The notes under the pieces were generated by a model. It did not search any database, had not been told where the DNA came from, and saw nothing but the letters and a program-made list of their open reading frames with translations. Below are positions 1 to 8,829 of a stretch of 64,000 bases of DNA, one piece after another (the first letter of the stretch is position 1; each line of letters starts with the position of its first letter). The DNA is from Phycisphaerae bacterium. GTDB lineage: Bacteria; Planctomycetota; Phycisphaerae; Tepidisphaerales; Tepidisphaeraceae. The position numbers and the translations under genes were made by a program. The stretch is from assembly GCA_030448225.1 (NCBI GenBank), contig JAUJNJ010000007.1, positions 13,818 through 77,817 on the forward strand, given 5' to 3'.

Positions 1-325
1 TCGGCTCGGCGCGACGCGTTGCCGTTGAACTGGAGCACGAACGCGCGAGGTTCGACGCCCGCGGGGGCGCCGGGCGATCGCGCGGTCCACACCTCGATCG
101 TCCGCCCGCCCGGGGCGGGGATTTCGAGTGCTCGGTGCCGCGACAGCGCAGGGGCTGCGTCGAGGGGAAGAGGATCAGCCGGTCGCCGCAGCCGCCGAAG
201 GTGAGCATGATCGCGAGGAGGACGTACAACCCGCCGTAGACCGCGACCCGCCGGCAGCGGCTAGGACGCTTGGGTGATCCGCGGGCGTTACGCGCGTCGC
301 CGGCGTTGGGAGGCGGTTCATCCAT
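1..325 (-). CDS. Partial alpha/beta hydrolase, lipoprotein-like N-terminus
   Basis: The N-terminal part of a gene that leaves the window at base 1. Translation from ATG at 325 gives a basic start, then a hydrophobic stretch ending in LTFGGCGDRLILFPSTQP, which resembles a lipoprotein or membrane-anchored leader with a cysteine. After one frame break the sequence reads LEIPAPGGRTIEVWTARSP and then AFVLQFNGNASRAE. A hydrophobic strand leading to F-x-GNA matches the HGNA oxyanion-hole region of the serine hydrolase family that includes BEM46/FrsA-like and S33 proteins. Here the first residue is Asn rather than His (FNGNA). The catalytic Ser, Asp and His would lie outside the window. The substrate cannot be told. 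The fold assignment is moderately secure; the frame break near base 140 may be a sequence error. Confidence 0.5.
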   Translation of the reverse strand, partial: MDEPPPNAGDARNARGSPKRPSRCRRVAVYGGLYVLLAIMLTFGGCGDRLILFPSTQPLRCRGTEHSKSPPRAGGRSRCGPRDRPAPPRASNLARSCSSSTATRRAEP

Positions 326-675
326 CGGACGAGCCTCGATGACAATAGCGCGTTTTGCGCTCAGCGTCGTCGCGGGCACGCGCTTTCCCGTTCGAGCGTC
401 ACTCGCTAGTGCCGCGCGCGCTGCGACGACGAACGTGGGGCTGTCTCGACACCGATCAGTTCGGACCTCCGGCCCTTCGGGCCGGCGCTAAAAAGCGGGA
501 TCTGGTCGCTGCGACTGACGGAGAATCACGGTGCGTCGACACCGCCTGACGCGACATCGAACACCGTCACTACCGAGCTCCGAACGCGAGTGCATACGAG
601 GCTGTGGCCTCTCGCGTCCTCCGTGCCTCTGTGCCTCCGTCGTTCTGTTCCGCACCACCGCGCGAATCTCGCCCA
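326..675. other. Intergenic region, no supported gene
   Basis: About 350 bases between the partial hydrolase and ndk. Only short overlapping frames rich in Arg, Ser and Ala are open on either strand and none has a recognisable motif. The right part contains a dispersed-repeat phrase (see 610..655). Confidence 0.5.
610..655. repeat. Dispersed intergenic repeat phrase (TTEAQRHG type)
   Basis: The bases read CTCGCGTCCTCCGTGCCTCT followed by GTGCCTCCGTCGTTC. On the minus strand this translates as RTTEAQRHGGRE, a phrase I recognise from intergenic repeats scattered through many bacterial genomes, often next to coding sequences. It probably is not a coding exon. Recognition from memory, not a search. 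Confidence 0.4.
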
Positions 676-1141
676 CTATTCCGGCTGTCCCTTGCTCAGA
701 TCACACACCCACGTCTGCACGGCCGGGGTCCACTCAACGAGTTCGTCGGGCTTGAAGAACAGGCCCAGCTCGCGCGTGGCGGCCTCGGGGGAGTCGGAGC
801 CGTGGATGAGGTTGAACGAGTTGCTCACGCCGAAGTCGCCGCGGATCGTGCCCGGCTCGGCCTTGGAGCCGAACGCGCCCATCATCTTCCGCGAGATCGC
901 GATCGCGTCCTTCCCCGCCAGCGCCCAGCACGACCACCGGCGAGCTCGTCATGAACTTCACCAGCCCGGCGTAAACGGCTTGCCCTTGTGCGCTCGTAGT
1001 GCGTCTCGGCCAGTTGCTGCGCGATCCGCGTGAACTCCAGGCCGACGATCTGAAGCCCTTCTTCTCGAACCGCGTGACGATCTCGCCGACGAGCCCGCGC
1101 TGCACGGCGTCGGGCTTCAGGATGATGAGCGTGCATTCCAT
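676..1141 (-). CDS. ndk: Nucleoside diphosphate kinase (frame-broken)
   Basis: Transfers the gamma phosphate of ATP to nucleoside diphosphates through a phosphohistidine intermediate, in the cytoplasm. The start ATG at 1141 gives MECTLIILKPDAVQRGLVGE, the family's N-terminal strand. Then QIVGLEFTRIAQQLAETHYE follows in a second frame, VYAGLVKFMTSSPVVV in the first frame, and GAFGSKAEPGTIRGDFG with NLIHGSDSPEAA in a third. The His of NLIHGSDS is the phosphorylated residue. The reconstructed protein is about 155 residues, close to the usual 140-155. At least three frame breaks occur, yet every conserved block is present, so an indel-prone sequence is likelier than a dead gene. It stands alone, with no obvious operon partner. 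Confidence 0.85.
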
Positions 1142-1355
1142 TCGGTGGGTTCCCTTTCGATCTGATTCGTTGCGGAGAAACCTGCTGATATCGCTTCGCA
1201 GCCGCGGGTCGAAGCACACATGCCCGGCGAAATGAGCGTCCGACCTCAAACGACCGGGGCATTACGCGAAGGCCTTGCGCGAGCGGCGGGTTATATCAGC
1301 GGCCCCGCGGCACGACAACCGAGCGGCGGGAACGCCGGCCCGCCGTGGCGGTAAT

Positions 1356-1817
1356 ATGAACGCCATGAACCCGGATCGCATCCTCATCCTCGAAGACACC
1401 GCGGCCCGCGTGACCGAGATGCGCCCCGTGCTCGCCCGCCTCGTGCCGGGGTGCGAGCCGGTCGTCTTCGACAACGTGCCGGACCTCGTCGACTGGCTGC
1501 CCGACGGCCTTCCCCGCACTGCCCTGATCTGCCTCGATCACGACCTCGGCCCGAACCACGCCCGCCCCCACGGGCTGTTCGACCCGGGCATCGGCCATGA
1601 CGCCGTCGACTGGCTGCCGTACCCGCCGGTGTGTCCGGTGATCATCCACAGCACGAACACGGTCGCCGTCCCGGGATGCTGCGCGTCCGCGCGCGAGAGC
1701 GGCTGGCCGTGCTCGGCCGTCATGCCGAGCGACGACCTGCGTTGGATCGCAACGGATTGGCGGGCGGAACTGGAGTGGTGGATCGCGGGAGATTGGATCA
1801 ACATCGCCGCGTCGTGA
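1356..1817 (+). CDS. Cyclic-phosphate-processing receiver-like domain protein
   Basis: A single-domain protein of about 153 residues. The sequence opens with RILILEDTAARV and has LICLDHDLGPNHARP and then PVIIHSTN. This pattern resembles response-regulator receiver domains, and most closely the divergent cyclic-phosphate-processing receiver group, in which the LDHDLG block replaces the usual phosphorylation strand. After HSTN the expected short helix reads poorly (VPGCCASARESGWP) before SDDLRW returns, so two compensating indels may sit near 1670-1690. No output domain is attached. I chose the ATG at 1356 because homologous sequence begins there; the ATG at 1365 is an alternative, and the frame upstream of 1350 looks non-coding. 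The biochemical role is unproven. Confidence 0.6.
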   Translation: MNAMNPDRILILEDTAARVTEMRPVLARLVPGCEPVVFDNVPDLVDWLPDGLPRTALICLDHDLGPNHARPHGLFDPGIGHDAVDWLPYPPVCPVIIHSTNTVAVPGCCASARESGWPCSAVMPSDDLRWIATDWRAELEWWIAGDWINIAAS

Positions 1818-1896
1818 GCCGCGCGCGTGGTTCTTCAAGAGCGACGGCATCACGACGCCGCGCTCCATCGTGAGGGGGGCGGTGGTAATCCACGGA

Positions 1897-1970
1897 TGAA
1901 GATGAAGGACGAAGGGAGAATCCGATCCCTCCTCGTCATCCTTCATCCTTCCGCCTTCATCCTTCGATCC
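1897..1970. repeat. Inverted, internally repetitive hairpin between convergent genes
   Basis: GATGAAGATGAAGGACGAAG on the left faces TCATCCTTCATCCTTCCGCC on the right, which itself is a short tandem of TCATCCTT. The element lies between the ends of the receiver gene (1817) and the protease gene (1978), so it could act as a bidirectional terminator. This (TCATCCTT)n phrase is a common intergenic repeat type. Confidence 0.45.
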
Positions 1971-1977
1971 CAGTCCT

Positions 1978-3673
1978 CTACTCTAAGCCCCAGCGAAGCT
2001 TGATGGTTTGGCCGTTGAGCCGCTGGCTCGCCACGTCGCCGATTGTGCCGTAGGGGTCGAAGCGGTGGGCGTTGTTCCAGTACGCGCGGGCACCAACCAT
2101 GTCGTTCAGGGCGTGCGACGCGTCACCCATGTGGTAATAGGCCAGCGGATTGTCCGCCTCGAGCTCGATCGCACGCTTGAGGACGGAGATCGCCATCCGG
2201 TGCTTCCCAACTCGATGAGGGTCTCGCCGAACGAGGTGTACGAGGCGGCGTTGTTGGGGTCGAGCTTCAGCGCAGTCTTGAACGCCGCCATCGCCTCGGC
2301 CTCGCGGCAGCGCACATGCCGTAGATCGTCCCCTTCCAGCAGTACAGCTTCGGCAGGCGGCTGGTCGGCGATCGCCTTGTCGACGTAGTCCATCGCGTTG
2401 CCCGTGTAGCCGGCGTGCGCGTGATACCGACTGAGGCCCCGCCGCGAGTGCGCGGCGGGTTCAGCTCAGGGGCGCGGCGGTAGGCGTCGAGGCCCCGGTC
2501 GCGCGCCAGCACGGCTTGCAGCGAGTCGCCGAGCCGGCTGTGGGCCTCGGCGAAGTCCGGGCGCAGTTGGACGGCCTTGTCGTACGCCTGCGCGGACAAC
2601 TCGAAATTCCTCAGCCGCGCGTGGACGCAGCCGGCGGTGAACCAGAAGAACGGGTTCTCCTTCTGGGTGACACTCAACGTCTTGAGCATGGCAGCGGCCT
2701 GGCGGATCTGCTCGTCGTCGAGGGCGGCGAACAGGGCGGCGTAGGCGCGGGCGTCGGCCGGGTCGATCGGGCGGGCGGCGGCGCTGGCGAGCGCCTCGGT
2801 CCGGCCGCGGCCGTCGATCAGCCGGCGGACGACGGCAGTGCTGACGGCGAAGTTCAGGTTCTGCCCGCTGCCGAGCGTGGCGGAGGTGACGCCGACGACC
2901 GCCCCGTCCGCCGTCATCAGCGGCCCGCCGCTGGAACCGGGGCTGATCGCCGCGCTCGTCTGGATGACCGCCGGCCCCGCGCCGGCGTTGCCCGCGAGCA
3001 AGCCGCCGATCTGATCGCGGTGGCCGCTGACGAGCCCCTCGCTGAGCGTGTTGGTCAGGCCCTGCGGGTTGCCGATCGCGAAGACACGCGTGCCGACCCG
3101 CGGCGCCGCGCCCCCCGCCAGCCGCAGCACCGCACGACCGGCGGCACGGACCTTGAGTAGGGCGAGGTCGGCCTTCTCGTCCTTGGCGACGACGCCCTCG
3201 ACGAACAGCGTCTGCCCGTCGGCCGTCCGCACGCTGGCGAACGCCGCGCCCTCGATGACGTGGAAGTTGGTGACGAGCAGCCCGTCGCTGGAGATGAAGA
3301 AGCCGGTGCCCTGCGAGACGGGCCGCATCTGCACGTCGCGCACCTCGACCATCACGACCGACGGCGACGCGTGGGCGAATAGTTGCTCGGCCGTCAGCGA
3401 CCCCGACGAAGCGGCGGCCGGCGCGAGCTGGTACGACGGCCCGGCCGCCAGGGCACGCACGACGGCGTCGGCGGCGGGACTCGCGGTCGGACGCAGGATC
3501 TTCGGCGCCTGCGCGGACTGCGGCGCCGCCGCCACGGTTTGCGCGGACGGTGTCGCCTCGGCGGCGCGGGCGGCGGCTTTCCGGTCGGCGTCCATCTGTT
3601 TGGCGCCGATCCGGGCCAGCCCGAACAGGACGAGCAGGACGACGCTGCCGCCACCGATACCGCTTCGCTTCAT
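1978..3673 (-). CDS. Trypsin-like (HtrA/DegP-type) serine protease with C-terminal TPRs, frame-broken
   Basis: Starts at ATG 3673 with MKRSGIGGGSVVLLVLFGLA, a signal anchor, followed by an Ala/Pro-rich linker. The protease domain has all three catalytic blocks: TNFHVIEGA (His), KADLALLKV (Asp) and SPGSSGGPL (Ser), in the order and spacing of HtrA/DegP chymotrypsin-fold proteases. No PDZ domain follows. Instead there are TPR-like repeats (ALKLDPNNAASYTSFGETLI; AIELEADNPLAYYHMGDASH) ending LRWGLE. The TPR part is split over three frames between about 2470 and 2120, so several indels are present. Likely an envelope-anchored quality-control protease whose TPRs bind partners; that role is inferred. 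It is the only gene between convergent and divergent neighbours. Confidence 0.75.
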
Positions 3674-3847
3674 CGCCGATCCCCCGCGTGTTCCGGGCCC
3701 GTACGCGGGGAAACGGTGCGGACGTCCGCACGGCGACCCGCCGAAACATAATCTTGGCACGCGGCGCAGAGACAGAACGCCCCGGCAAGTGCGCACGCCC
3801 CAGAACTATCGGCGGGTCCGGAGCGCGTGTTTAGGCGGGTGGGAAGG

Positions 3848-3881
3848 GATGAACGCCAAGGCGCCAAGAACGCCAAAAAGG
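3848..3881. repeat. Dispersed GAACGCCAAGGCGCCAAG-type intergenic repeat
   Basis: GAACGCCAAGGCGCCAAGAA continues as CGCCAAAAAGGGC. It is a purine-rich direct-repeat phrase upstream of the protease gene that I recognise as a common scattered repeat in bacterial intergenic DNA. No coding role is supported. Confidence 0.35.
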
Positions 3882-4056
3882 GCAACGCCTAGTGGTCAAT
3901 GCGGCTGAAAGAGGGAGATGGCGCGTCGCCCATCGGCGTTTTCCCCCTCAACCTGAGCAAGACCGTTTGCGTTCGTCAACTTGGCGTGCTCGGGCGTTCA
4001 CACCGGGCGGAACAATCCCGACGACGGCCGCGCTGCTACGCCAGTCCGGAAATACT

Positions 4057-4800
4057 TTATAGCTTCGCCGAGTCGAGCGAGTTGGAGGTGAGGTTGATCC
4101 CGCACTCGACCTTCGCGTGGCCGGCCCAGCGGCCGGCGCGGGGGTCTTCGCCGGCGGTGATCGGGCGGGTGCAGCTCATCGGGTTGCACCCGATCGAGAG
4201 GTACCCCTGCTCGAAGAGCGGGTGGTACGGCAGGTCGTGCTTCTTCATGTACGCGTAGATCTCGCGCCCGCCCCAGTTCAGCAGCGGCGAGACCGCGTGG
4301 CAGTTGTACCGCGGCGACCACTCGACGAACGGCACGTTCTGCCGCGTCGACGCCTGGTTCCGCCGGATGCCGCGGAGCCACCCCTTCGGCGCCAGCTCGC
4401 GCATCGCGCGTTCCATCGGCTCGTTCTTGTTCGCGGCGCAGCAGGCGTCGACGTCCTTCCGCCAGGTCGGGTTCTCCTCGCCGGCCCGGTGGAGGTAGGC
4501 GATCGGGTCGTTGCGCGTGCGGTAGGTCCAGACGTTGAGGTCGAAGCGGGCGCGCAGCTGTTCCATGAACGCGTGCGTCTCGGGGAACAGGTAGCCGGTG
4601 TCGACGAAGACGACCTTCACGTCCGGCACGGCCCGCGTCACGAGGTGGATGAGCAAGGCGGATTCGGCGCCGAACGACGAGGTCATCGCGAGCTCGCCGC
4701 CGAACTGCGCCGCGGCCCACGCGATCACCTGCTGCGGGTCGGACCGCTCGAACAGCGGGTTGATCGAGTCGAGGTCGAGTTGTTCGGCGACGCGGGACAT
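4057..4800 (-). CDS. cysH: Phosphoadenylyl-/adenylyl-sulfate reductase
   Basis: Reduces activated sulfate (APS or PAPS) to sulfite. The 247-residue frame is intact. A PP-loop-like nucleotide site reads TSSFGAESALLIHL (residues 40-53), followed by FVDTGYLFPET. The Cys120-Cys121 pair and the Cys205/Cys210 pair indicate the iron-sulfur type that normally reduces APS. The catalytic C-terminal block reads VECGIN (Cys233), where most relatives have ECGIH or ECGLH. The second iron-sulfur pair is C-x4-C (CNPMSC), where the usual spacing is C-x2-C. The start at 4800 is the ATG opening MSRVAEQLDLDS. cysC and cysK lie within 4 kb on the same strand, supporting an assimilatory role. APS versus PAPS specificity is not settled by sequence. 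Confidence 0.85.
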   Translation of the reverse strand: MSRVAEQLDLDSINPLFERSDPQQVIAWAAAQFGGELAMTSSFGAESALLIHLVTRAVPDVKVVFVDTGYLFPETHAFMEQLRARFDLNVWTYRTRNDPIAYLHRAGEENPTWRKDVDACCAANKNEPMERAMRELAPKGWLRGIRRNQASTRQNVPFVEWSPRYNCHAVSPLLNWGGREIYAYMKKHDLPYHPLFEQGYLSIGCNPMSCTRPITAGEDPRAGRWAGHAKVECGINLTSNSLDSAKL

Positions 4801-4831
4801 CGGGTTCCTTGGGAGTCGTCGGGTCAGGGAA

Positions 4832-4925
4832 TCGCAAGGGTCAAGGATCAAGAGTCAAGGGTCACAAGCCACGGGCCGGCGAAGTTCAACGGCAGTTGCA
4901 TGAGTCTGTGACTCTTGACGCTTGA
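4832..4925. repeat. Inverted repeat upstream of cysH
   Basis: The left arm contains CAAGGGTCAAGGATCAAGAG and TCAAGGGTCAC. The right arm contains TGTGACTCTTGACGCTTGAC. The arms can fold on each other over about 20 imperfect pairs. It lies between the divided ends of the cysH promoter region and the PHP gene's 3' end, so it may terminate the upstream PHP transcript. The direct repeats in the left arm (TCAAGG/TCAAGA) are typical of mobile intergenic repeats. Confidence 0.45.
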
Positions 4926-4948
4926 CCTGTCGGATCATTTCGCCGCGG

Positions 4949-5839
4949 CTACGCGCTCGGCGCTGCCATCCCCGTCTTCCTCGCCACCAGCGCGTCGAAA
5001 TACGCCCGCGGCACGCGACGGCCTCGCGCGGTTCCGAGCGGGATGTCCTTCTTGTTCGTCCCGTGGAAATCGCTGCCGCCGGTCTTCAACAGATTGTAGC
5101 GGTCCGCCAAGGCCTCGTACTTCTCGACGAGGGCGGCGTCGTGATCGCTGTGGATGACCTCCAGGCCTTCGAGGCCGAGGTCGACGAGGTCCTTCACCAC
5201 GCGTTCGAGTTGGGCATCGTTCTCCGTGCGGAGTTGGACCGGGTGGGCCAGCACGGGGATGCCGCCGGACGCGCGGATCATCTCCATTGCCTGCCGCATC
5301 GACAGGCGCTCCTTGTCGAAGTAGGCGAGGCCGCCGGGGGCGAGATACTTGTCGAACGCGGCCTTGATCGAGTTCACGTACCCCTTGCGGAGCAGGATTG
5401 ACGCGATGTGGGGCCGGCCGATCGGCTTCTTCGAGTCGGCGGCCGTCGCGTGGGCCTCCTGCTCGACCTCCTCCATCGTGATCGCGACGTTGAGCGACTG
5501 GAGCTTGGCGATGATCTTCGGGTTGCGGTCGTCGCGCCCGCCGAGGAGCGTGGTGGTGAGTTCCAGCAGCGTGCGGCTCCGCGGGTCGACGCCGTAGCCG
5601 AGCACGTGCATCGTGCCCGGGTGCGGGTACTCGCAACTGATCTCGATGCCGGCGATGAAGTCGAGGCCGAGGCGCCCCGCCTCCGCCGCCGCCTCGGCCA
5701 CCCCGCCGATCGTGTCGTGGTCGGTGAGCGCGAGCGCGGACAGCCCGCTCTCCTTCGCGAGGCGCACCACCTCCGCCGGCGGCAGCGTGCCGTCGGAGGC
5801 GGTGGAATGGCAGTGGAGGTCTACGAAATCACTCATCAT
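4949..5839 (-). CDS. PHP-domain phosphoesterase (YciV/RNase AM-like)
   Basis: Intact 296-residue PHP protein. Metal-binding motifs appear in order: DLHCHSTASDG near residue 7, LTDHDT near 38, GIEIS near 64, GRPHIAS near 145, LAHP near 200 and GGSDFHG near 260. This layout fits the group that includes E. coli YciV, reported to act on 3',5'-nucleoside bisphosphates and short 5' RNA ends; in sulfur-assimilating bacteria such enzymes remove the PAP by-product of PAPS reduction. The position between cysH and cysC therefore fits recycling of PAP, although the reaction here is inferred. Its first codons overlap the stop of the next upstream gene (6545..5829) by 11 bases, implying co-translation. GAGGA lies just upstream. 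Confidence 0.8.
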   Translation of the reverse strand: MMSDFVDLHCHSTASDGTLPPAEVVRLAKESGLSALALTDHDTIGGVAEAAAEAGRLGLDFIAGIEISCEYPHPGTMHVLGYGVDPRSRTLLELTTTLLGGRDDRNPKIIAKLQSLNVAITMEEVEQEAHATAADSKKPIGRPHIASILLRKGYVNSIKAAFDKYLAPGGLAYFDKERLSMRQAMEMIRASGGIPVLAHPVQLRTENDAQLERVVKDLVDLGLEGLEVIHSDHDAALVEKYEALADRYNLLKTGGSDFHGTNKKDIPLGTARGRRVPRAYFDALVARKTGMAAPSA

Positions 5840-6545
5840 TTATTCGATCCTCGCTGCGGTCGGCCTGCTCTGCGTATCCCGGCTTCTGTGCCCATTGCTC
5901 CAAGTGCCGCGCGAACAGCGTCGAGAACTCGTCGTCGAACTGCGCGACGTGCTTCTTCACGTCGGCGAAGCTGATGACTTCCTCCCCTTCCGCGCCGCCG
6001 CTGGGCTGGATGTAGATTCGCCTAAGGACCGGCGGGCAGTCGAGGACTTCCGCCGATGCGAACCACGCGTTCGAGACGGCCCCGCTTGCCGGTACGCGTA
6101 CGAGACCCGCCGACGCCAGAAGCTGCAGCAGGTTGGCGTACTTCCGCCGGCTGGCGCTCGCCTTCGCAATAGCGATGACGCCCTCAATTACCTTCCGCAG
6201 CCCGCAGTCGCACGCCAGTCGGAGGTAATCATCCTGCTGATCCCACCGCGAACCTGCATCCGTCTTCAACTCGACGAGATACGCTTCGCTGCGGTCCTCC
6301 GCCAGCAGCAGGTAGTCCGCCTTCACCGATTTCATCCCCTCGCGCTCCTTCCACACGAGCGAGCAGAGAATCGGCAGTTCCGGAACGATGGTGGGCGACA
6401 GCGACCGCCCGACTTTCTCCTCCACGAGGCCCTGCAGGTACAGCGCGAAGAAGGCGTCGGCCCGCCGTTCCAACTGATAGTTCGGCAGGTGGCGCCACCG
6501 GTCGAGGTTCTCGAACAACTTCGCCAGCCGGCTTTGATCGTTCAT
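5829..6545 (-). CDS. Conserved protein with PD-(D/E)XK nuclease-like core
   Basis: An intact 238-residue protein of unknown function. The centre reads [20 protein letters not shown], a D-x(n)-E-x-K arrangement on two strands that is the signature of PD-(D/E)XK nuclease-fold domains. An aromatic-rich N-terminus ([18 protein letters not shown]) precedes it and a helical C-terminus ([16 protein letters not shown]) follows. It starts inside the cysC stop (ATGA, 6542-6545) and overlaps the PHP gene by 11 bases, so it is translated as the middle gene of a tight cysC-unknown-PHP unit. The pairing with sulfate-activation genes is odd for a nuclease, and the fold may serve a non-DNA role. Nuclease activity is a hypothesis from motif shape only. 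Confidence 0.5.
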   Translation of the reverse strand: MNDQSRLAKLFENLDRWRHLPNYQLERRADAFFALYLQGLVEEKVGRSLSPTIVPELPILCSLVWKEREGMKSVKADYLLLAEDRSEAYLVELKTDAGSRWDQQDDYLRLACDCGLRKVIEGVIAIAKASASRRKYANLLQLLASAGLVRVPASGAVSNAWFASAEVLDCPPVLRRIYIQPSGGAEGEEVISFADVKKHVAQFDDEFSTLFARHLEQWAQKPGYAEQADRSEDRINDE

Positions 6546-7168
6546 GTGGCCCCAGGTCGGGTGGTGTATCCGTTCGCATCCAGGTAGGCCAAGACCTGTC
6601 CCGCCGACGCTTCGGCAGAGTTCGTCTCGGTGTCGAGCCGGATCTCCGGCCGCTCGGGCGCCTCGTAAGGGTCGTCGATCCCGGTGAACCCTCTGATCTC
6701 CCCGGCCCGTGCCTTCTTGTACAGCCCCTTCGGGTCGCGGCGTTCGGCCGCTTCGACCGAGGCGTGCACGTACACCTCGACGAAGTCCCCCGCCGGCATC
6801 AGCGCCCGCACGGCGTCGCGGTCGTTGCGGTACGGGCTGATGAAGCTGGCGATGACGATCACGCCGGCGTCGGTGAACAGCTTGGCCACCTCGCCGATCC
6901 GGCGGATGTTCTCCGCCCGGTCCTCGGCGCTGAACCCGAGGTTCTGGTTCAGCCCGTGGCGGACGTTGTCGCCGTCGAGCCGATACGCGAGCCGGCCGCG
7001 CCCGATCAGCGCCTGCTCGATAAGCACGCCGATCGTGCTCTTGCCGCTCGCCGAAAGCCCGGTGAGCCAGAGCGTGACGCCCCGCTGTCCGAGGAGACGC
7101 TGCCGGTCCTCGCGGGTGACGGCCCCGCCGTGCCAGGTGATGTTTGTCGAGCGACTTTCCTGCATCAT
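6542..7168 (-). CDS. cysC: Adenylyl-sulfate (APS) kinase
   Basis: Phosphorylates APS to PAPS in the cytoplasm. The P-loop GLSASGKST is at about residues 37-45, followed by [20 protein letters not shown], the APS-binding block. [10 protein letters not shown] and [14 protein letters not shown], both conserved in the family, come next. About 208 residues, the normal length for a stand-alone CysC. The start is ATG 7168 ([13 protein letters not shown]); NITWH matches the usual start of the fold and frame upstream is not conserved. The stop shares ATGA with the next gene. No sulfate adenylyltransferase (CysN/CysD) is in the window, so sulfate activation must begin elsewhere. Confidence 0.9.
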   Translation of the reverse strand: MMQESRSTNITWHGGAVTREDRQRLLGQRGVTLWLTGLSASGKSTIGVLIEQALIGRGRLAYRLDGDNVRHGLNQNLGFSAEDRAENIRRIGEVAKLFTDAGVIVIASFISPYRNDRDAVRALMPAGDFVEVYVHASVEAAERRDPKGLYKKARAGEIRGFTGIDDPYEAPERPEIRLDTETNSAEASAGQVLAYLDANGYTTRPGAT

Positions 7169-7221
7169 TGGTCCCGCGGCTTCTCGACGGCTGTCGCGCT
7201 GTCGGTCGCCGACGTGGTGGC

Positions 7222-7551
7222 TCACGAGGGACAATTAAGGAGCTTTCTGCAGCGATCAGCGATCTCCCGCTCAGCGCCCTCTAGTCGCCGCAGAAGGTCG
7301 CCAATCGTATCGAGCGCCGCCGGCCACCGCGTACGTGCGCGGGTGATGAACGCGGCGTTCTCATCCCATCGTCCGTCGTCAACGTCCGCGTACCGCGGTT
7401 CCTGCAACAGGACTACCGCGATGTTGTTCCGGCTGTCCTCTAACCTGCCCGCTCCGACTTCTCGAGAGATGACAATCGCATTCATGCAATGCGCGTCGTC
7501 ACTCCAGCCAACCGCCCAGTGGCGACGCGGCAGCGATGAACCCGCGGTCAC
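7222..7551 (-). CDS. Conserved hypothetical protein, phage/plasmid-type small protein
   Basis: A 109-residue frame. The central part reads [20 protein letters not shown] followed by [18 protein letters not shown], a short-strand plus long-helix pattern I recognise from many small proteins of unknown function in phages and bacterial genomes (N-A-x-F-I-x-x-A-R-x-x-W-P). The N-terminal [17 protein letters not shown] also looks conserved. The exact start is unsure: internal starts near 7490 are possible. It sits between cysC and cysK with wider spacing and is not clearly part of the sulfur unit. No function proposed. Confidence 0.5.
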   Translation of the reverse strand: MTAGSSLPRRHWAVGWSDDAHCMNAIVISREVGAGRLEDSRNNIAVVLLQEPRYADVDDGRWDENAAFITRARTRWPAALDTIGDLLRRLEGAEREIADRCRKLLNCPS

Positions 7552-7608
7552 ATTCGAGTTCCTCGAATTCGTTCTGCGATAACGACACGGTTCCTCCGAA
7601 TGCCCGCG

Positions 7609-8568
7609 TCACTCCTCCTCGAACAGCGGCGTGCTCAGGTAGCGCTCGCCGAAGCTGCACATGATCGTGACGATCAGCTTCCCCTTGTTCTCCGGGCGCG
7701 CGGCGACCTTCGCCGCGGCGGCCATGTTGCCGCCGGAGCTGATGCCGCCGAAGATCCCTTCCTCCTTGGCCAGCCGGCGGCCCCACTCGAAGGCCTCGTC
7801 GTCGCTGACCTGGATCACCTCGTCGACCTGGTCGGTGTGCAGGTTCCCGGGCACGAACCCGGCGCCGATCCCCTGGATCTTGTGCTTGCCCGGCTTCACC
7901 GGCTCGCCCCGCAGCGTCTGCGTGATGACCGGCGACGCGACCGGCTCGACCGCGATCGCCTTGAACTCCGGCTTGCGCGGCTTGATCACTTCCGACACGC
8001 CGGTGAGGCTCCCGCCGGTGCCGACGCCCGACACCATGATGTCGACGCGGCCCTCGGTGTCCTGCCAGATCTCCTCGGCGGTCGTGCGGCGGTGGATCTC
8101 GGGGTTGGCCGGGTTCTGGAACTGCTGGGGCATGTAGCTGTTGGCGTGCTCGGCGAGGATCGACTCGGCCCTGCCGATCGCGCCGCGCATCCCGTCGGCC
8201 GCCGGCGTGAGCACGACCTGCGCCCCCAGCGCCTTGAGGAGCCGGCGGCGCTCGATGCTCATCGACTCGGGCATCGTCAGGATCAGCCGGTACCCCTTGG
8301 CCGCGCAGACGAACGCCAGCGCGATGCCGGTGTTGCCGCTCGTCGGCTCGACGATGACCGTGTCCTTGTTGATCTTCCCGAGGCGTTCCCCGGCCTCGAT
8401 CATCGCCAGGCCGATGCGGTCCTTCACGCTCGCCAGCGGGTTGAAGAACTCGCACTTGGCCAGCACGGTGGCGTGGTCCTTCGGCACCAGCCGGTTGATG
8501 CGCGAGCGGCGTGCCGCCGATCGTCTCGGTGATGTCGTTGAAGATGCGGCCTTGGGGTTTGAGGGCAT
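7609..8568 (-). CDS. cysK: Cysteine synthase A (O-acetylserine sulfhydrylase), N-terminus frame-broken
   Basis: PLP enzyme that makes L-cysteine from O-acetylserine and sulfide. [11 protein letters not shown] carries the Schiff-base lysine, [11 protein letters not shown] is the substrate loop, and [10 protein letters not shown] binds the PLP phosphate. The C-terminal [14 protein letters not shown] is also typical. About 318 residues. From ATG 8568 the frame reads MPSNPKA, but the expected [15 protein letters not shown] is found in the next frame, and the original frame resumes at RINRLVPKD. Two compensating single-base errors near 8545 and 8510 explain this. Sulfide would come from CysH plus a sulfite reductase not present here. 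The JAMM protease gene lies 670 bases upstream. Confidence 0.85.
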   Translation of the reverse strand: MPSNPKAASSTTSPRRSAARRSRINRLVPKDHATVLAKCEFFNPLASVKDRIGLAMIEAGERLGKINKDTVIVEPTSGNTGIALAFVCAAKGYRLILTMPESMSIERRRLLKALGAQVVLTPAADGMRGAIGRAESILAEHANSYMPQQFQNPANPEIHRRTTAEEIWQDTEGRVDIMVSGVGTGGSLTGVSEVIKPRKPEFKAIAVEPVASPVITQTLRGEPVKPGKHKIQGIGAGFVPGNLHTDQVDEVIQVSDDEAFEWGRRLAKEEGIFGGISSGGNMAAAAKVAARPENKGKLIVTIMCSFGERYLSTPLFEEE

Positions 8569-8573
8569 GATCG

Positions 8574-8829
8574 TCACTCGTTGGGTAAGTTGCTGCTTCG
8601 AGGAAGCCGCCGATGTCGCCCGCGTAGATGGTGCGAATCGACAAGATCAACGCCGGGTCGACCAATTCCACCTGTCCGGACGGATGCTGGTACACGACAG
8701 CTTGCGCCCCGCCCGTCCACGTCCGAAAGCTCCGGGTGATGCACGTGCAGTTCCCGACCGTCGGCAAGGATCATGGTGAACGGCTCGAACAGGCTGCATG
8801 AAGAATCGCGCCAACACCGCGGCGGTCAT
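8574..8829 (-). CDS. Small planctomycete PFxPF-type protein, copy 2 (frame-broken)
   Basis: Reconstructed from two frames: [10 protein letters not shown] from ATG 8829, then [20 protein letters not shown], and then [20 protein letters not shown] with ILSIRTI. The order P-F-x-P-F, a D-G-R-E turn, and a C-terminal strand with VELVDP matches small beta-rich proteins that occur in tandem paralogous sets in planctomycete genomes. Its neighbour at 8771..9079 is a diverged copy. The stop is uncertain because of indels. Function unknown. Confidence 0.4.
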
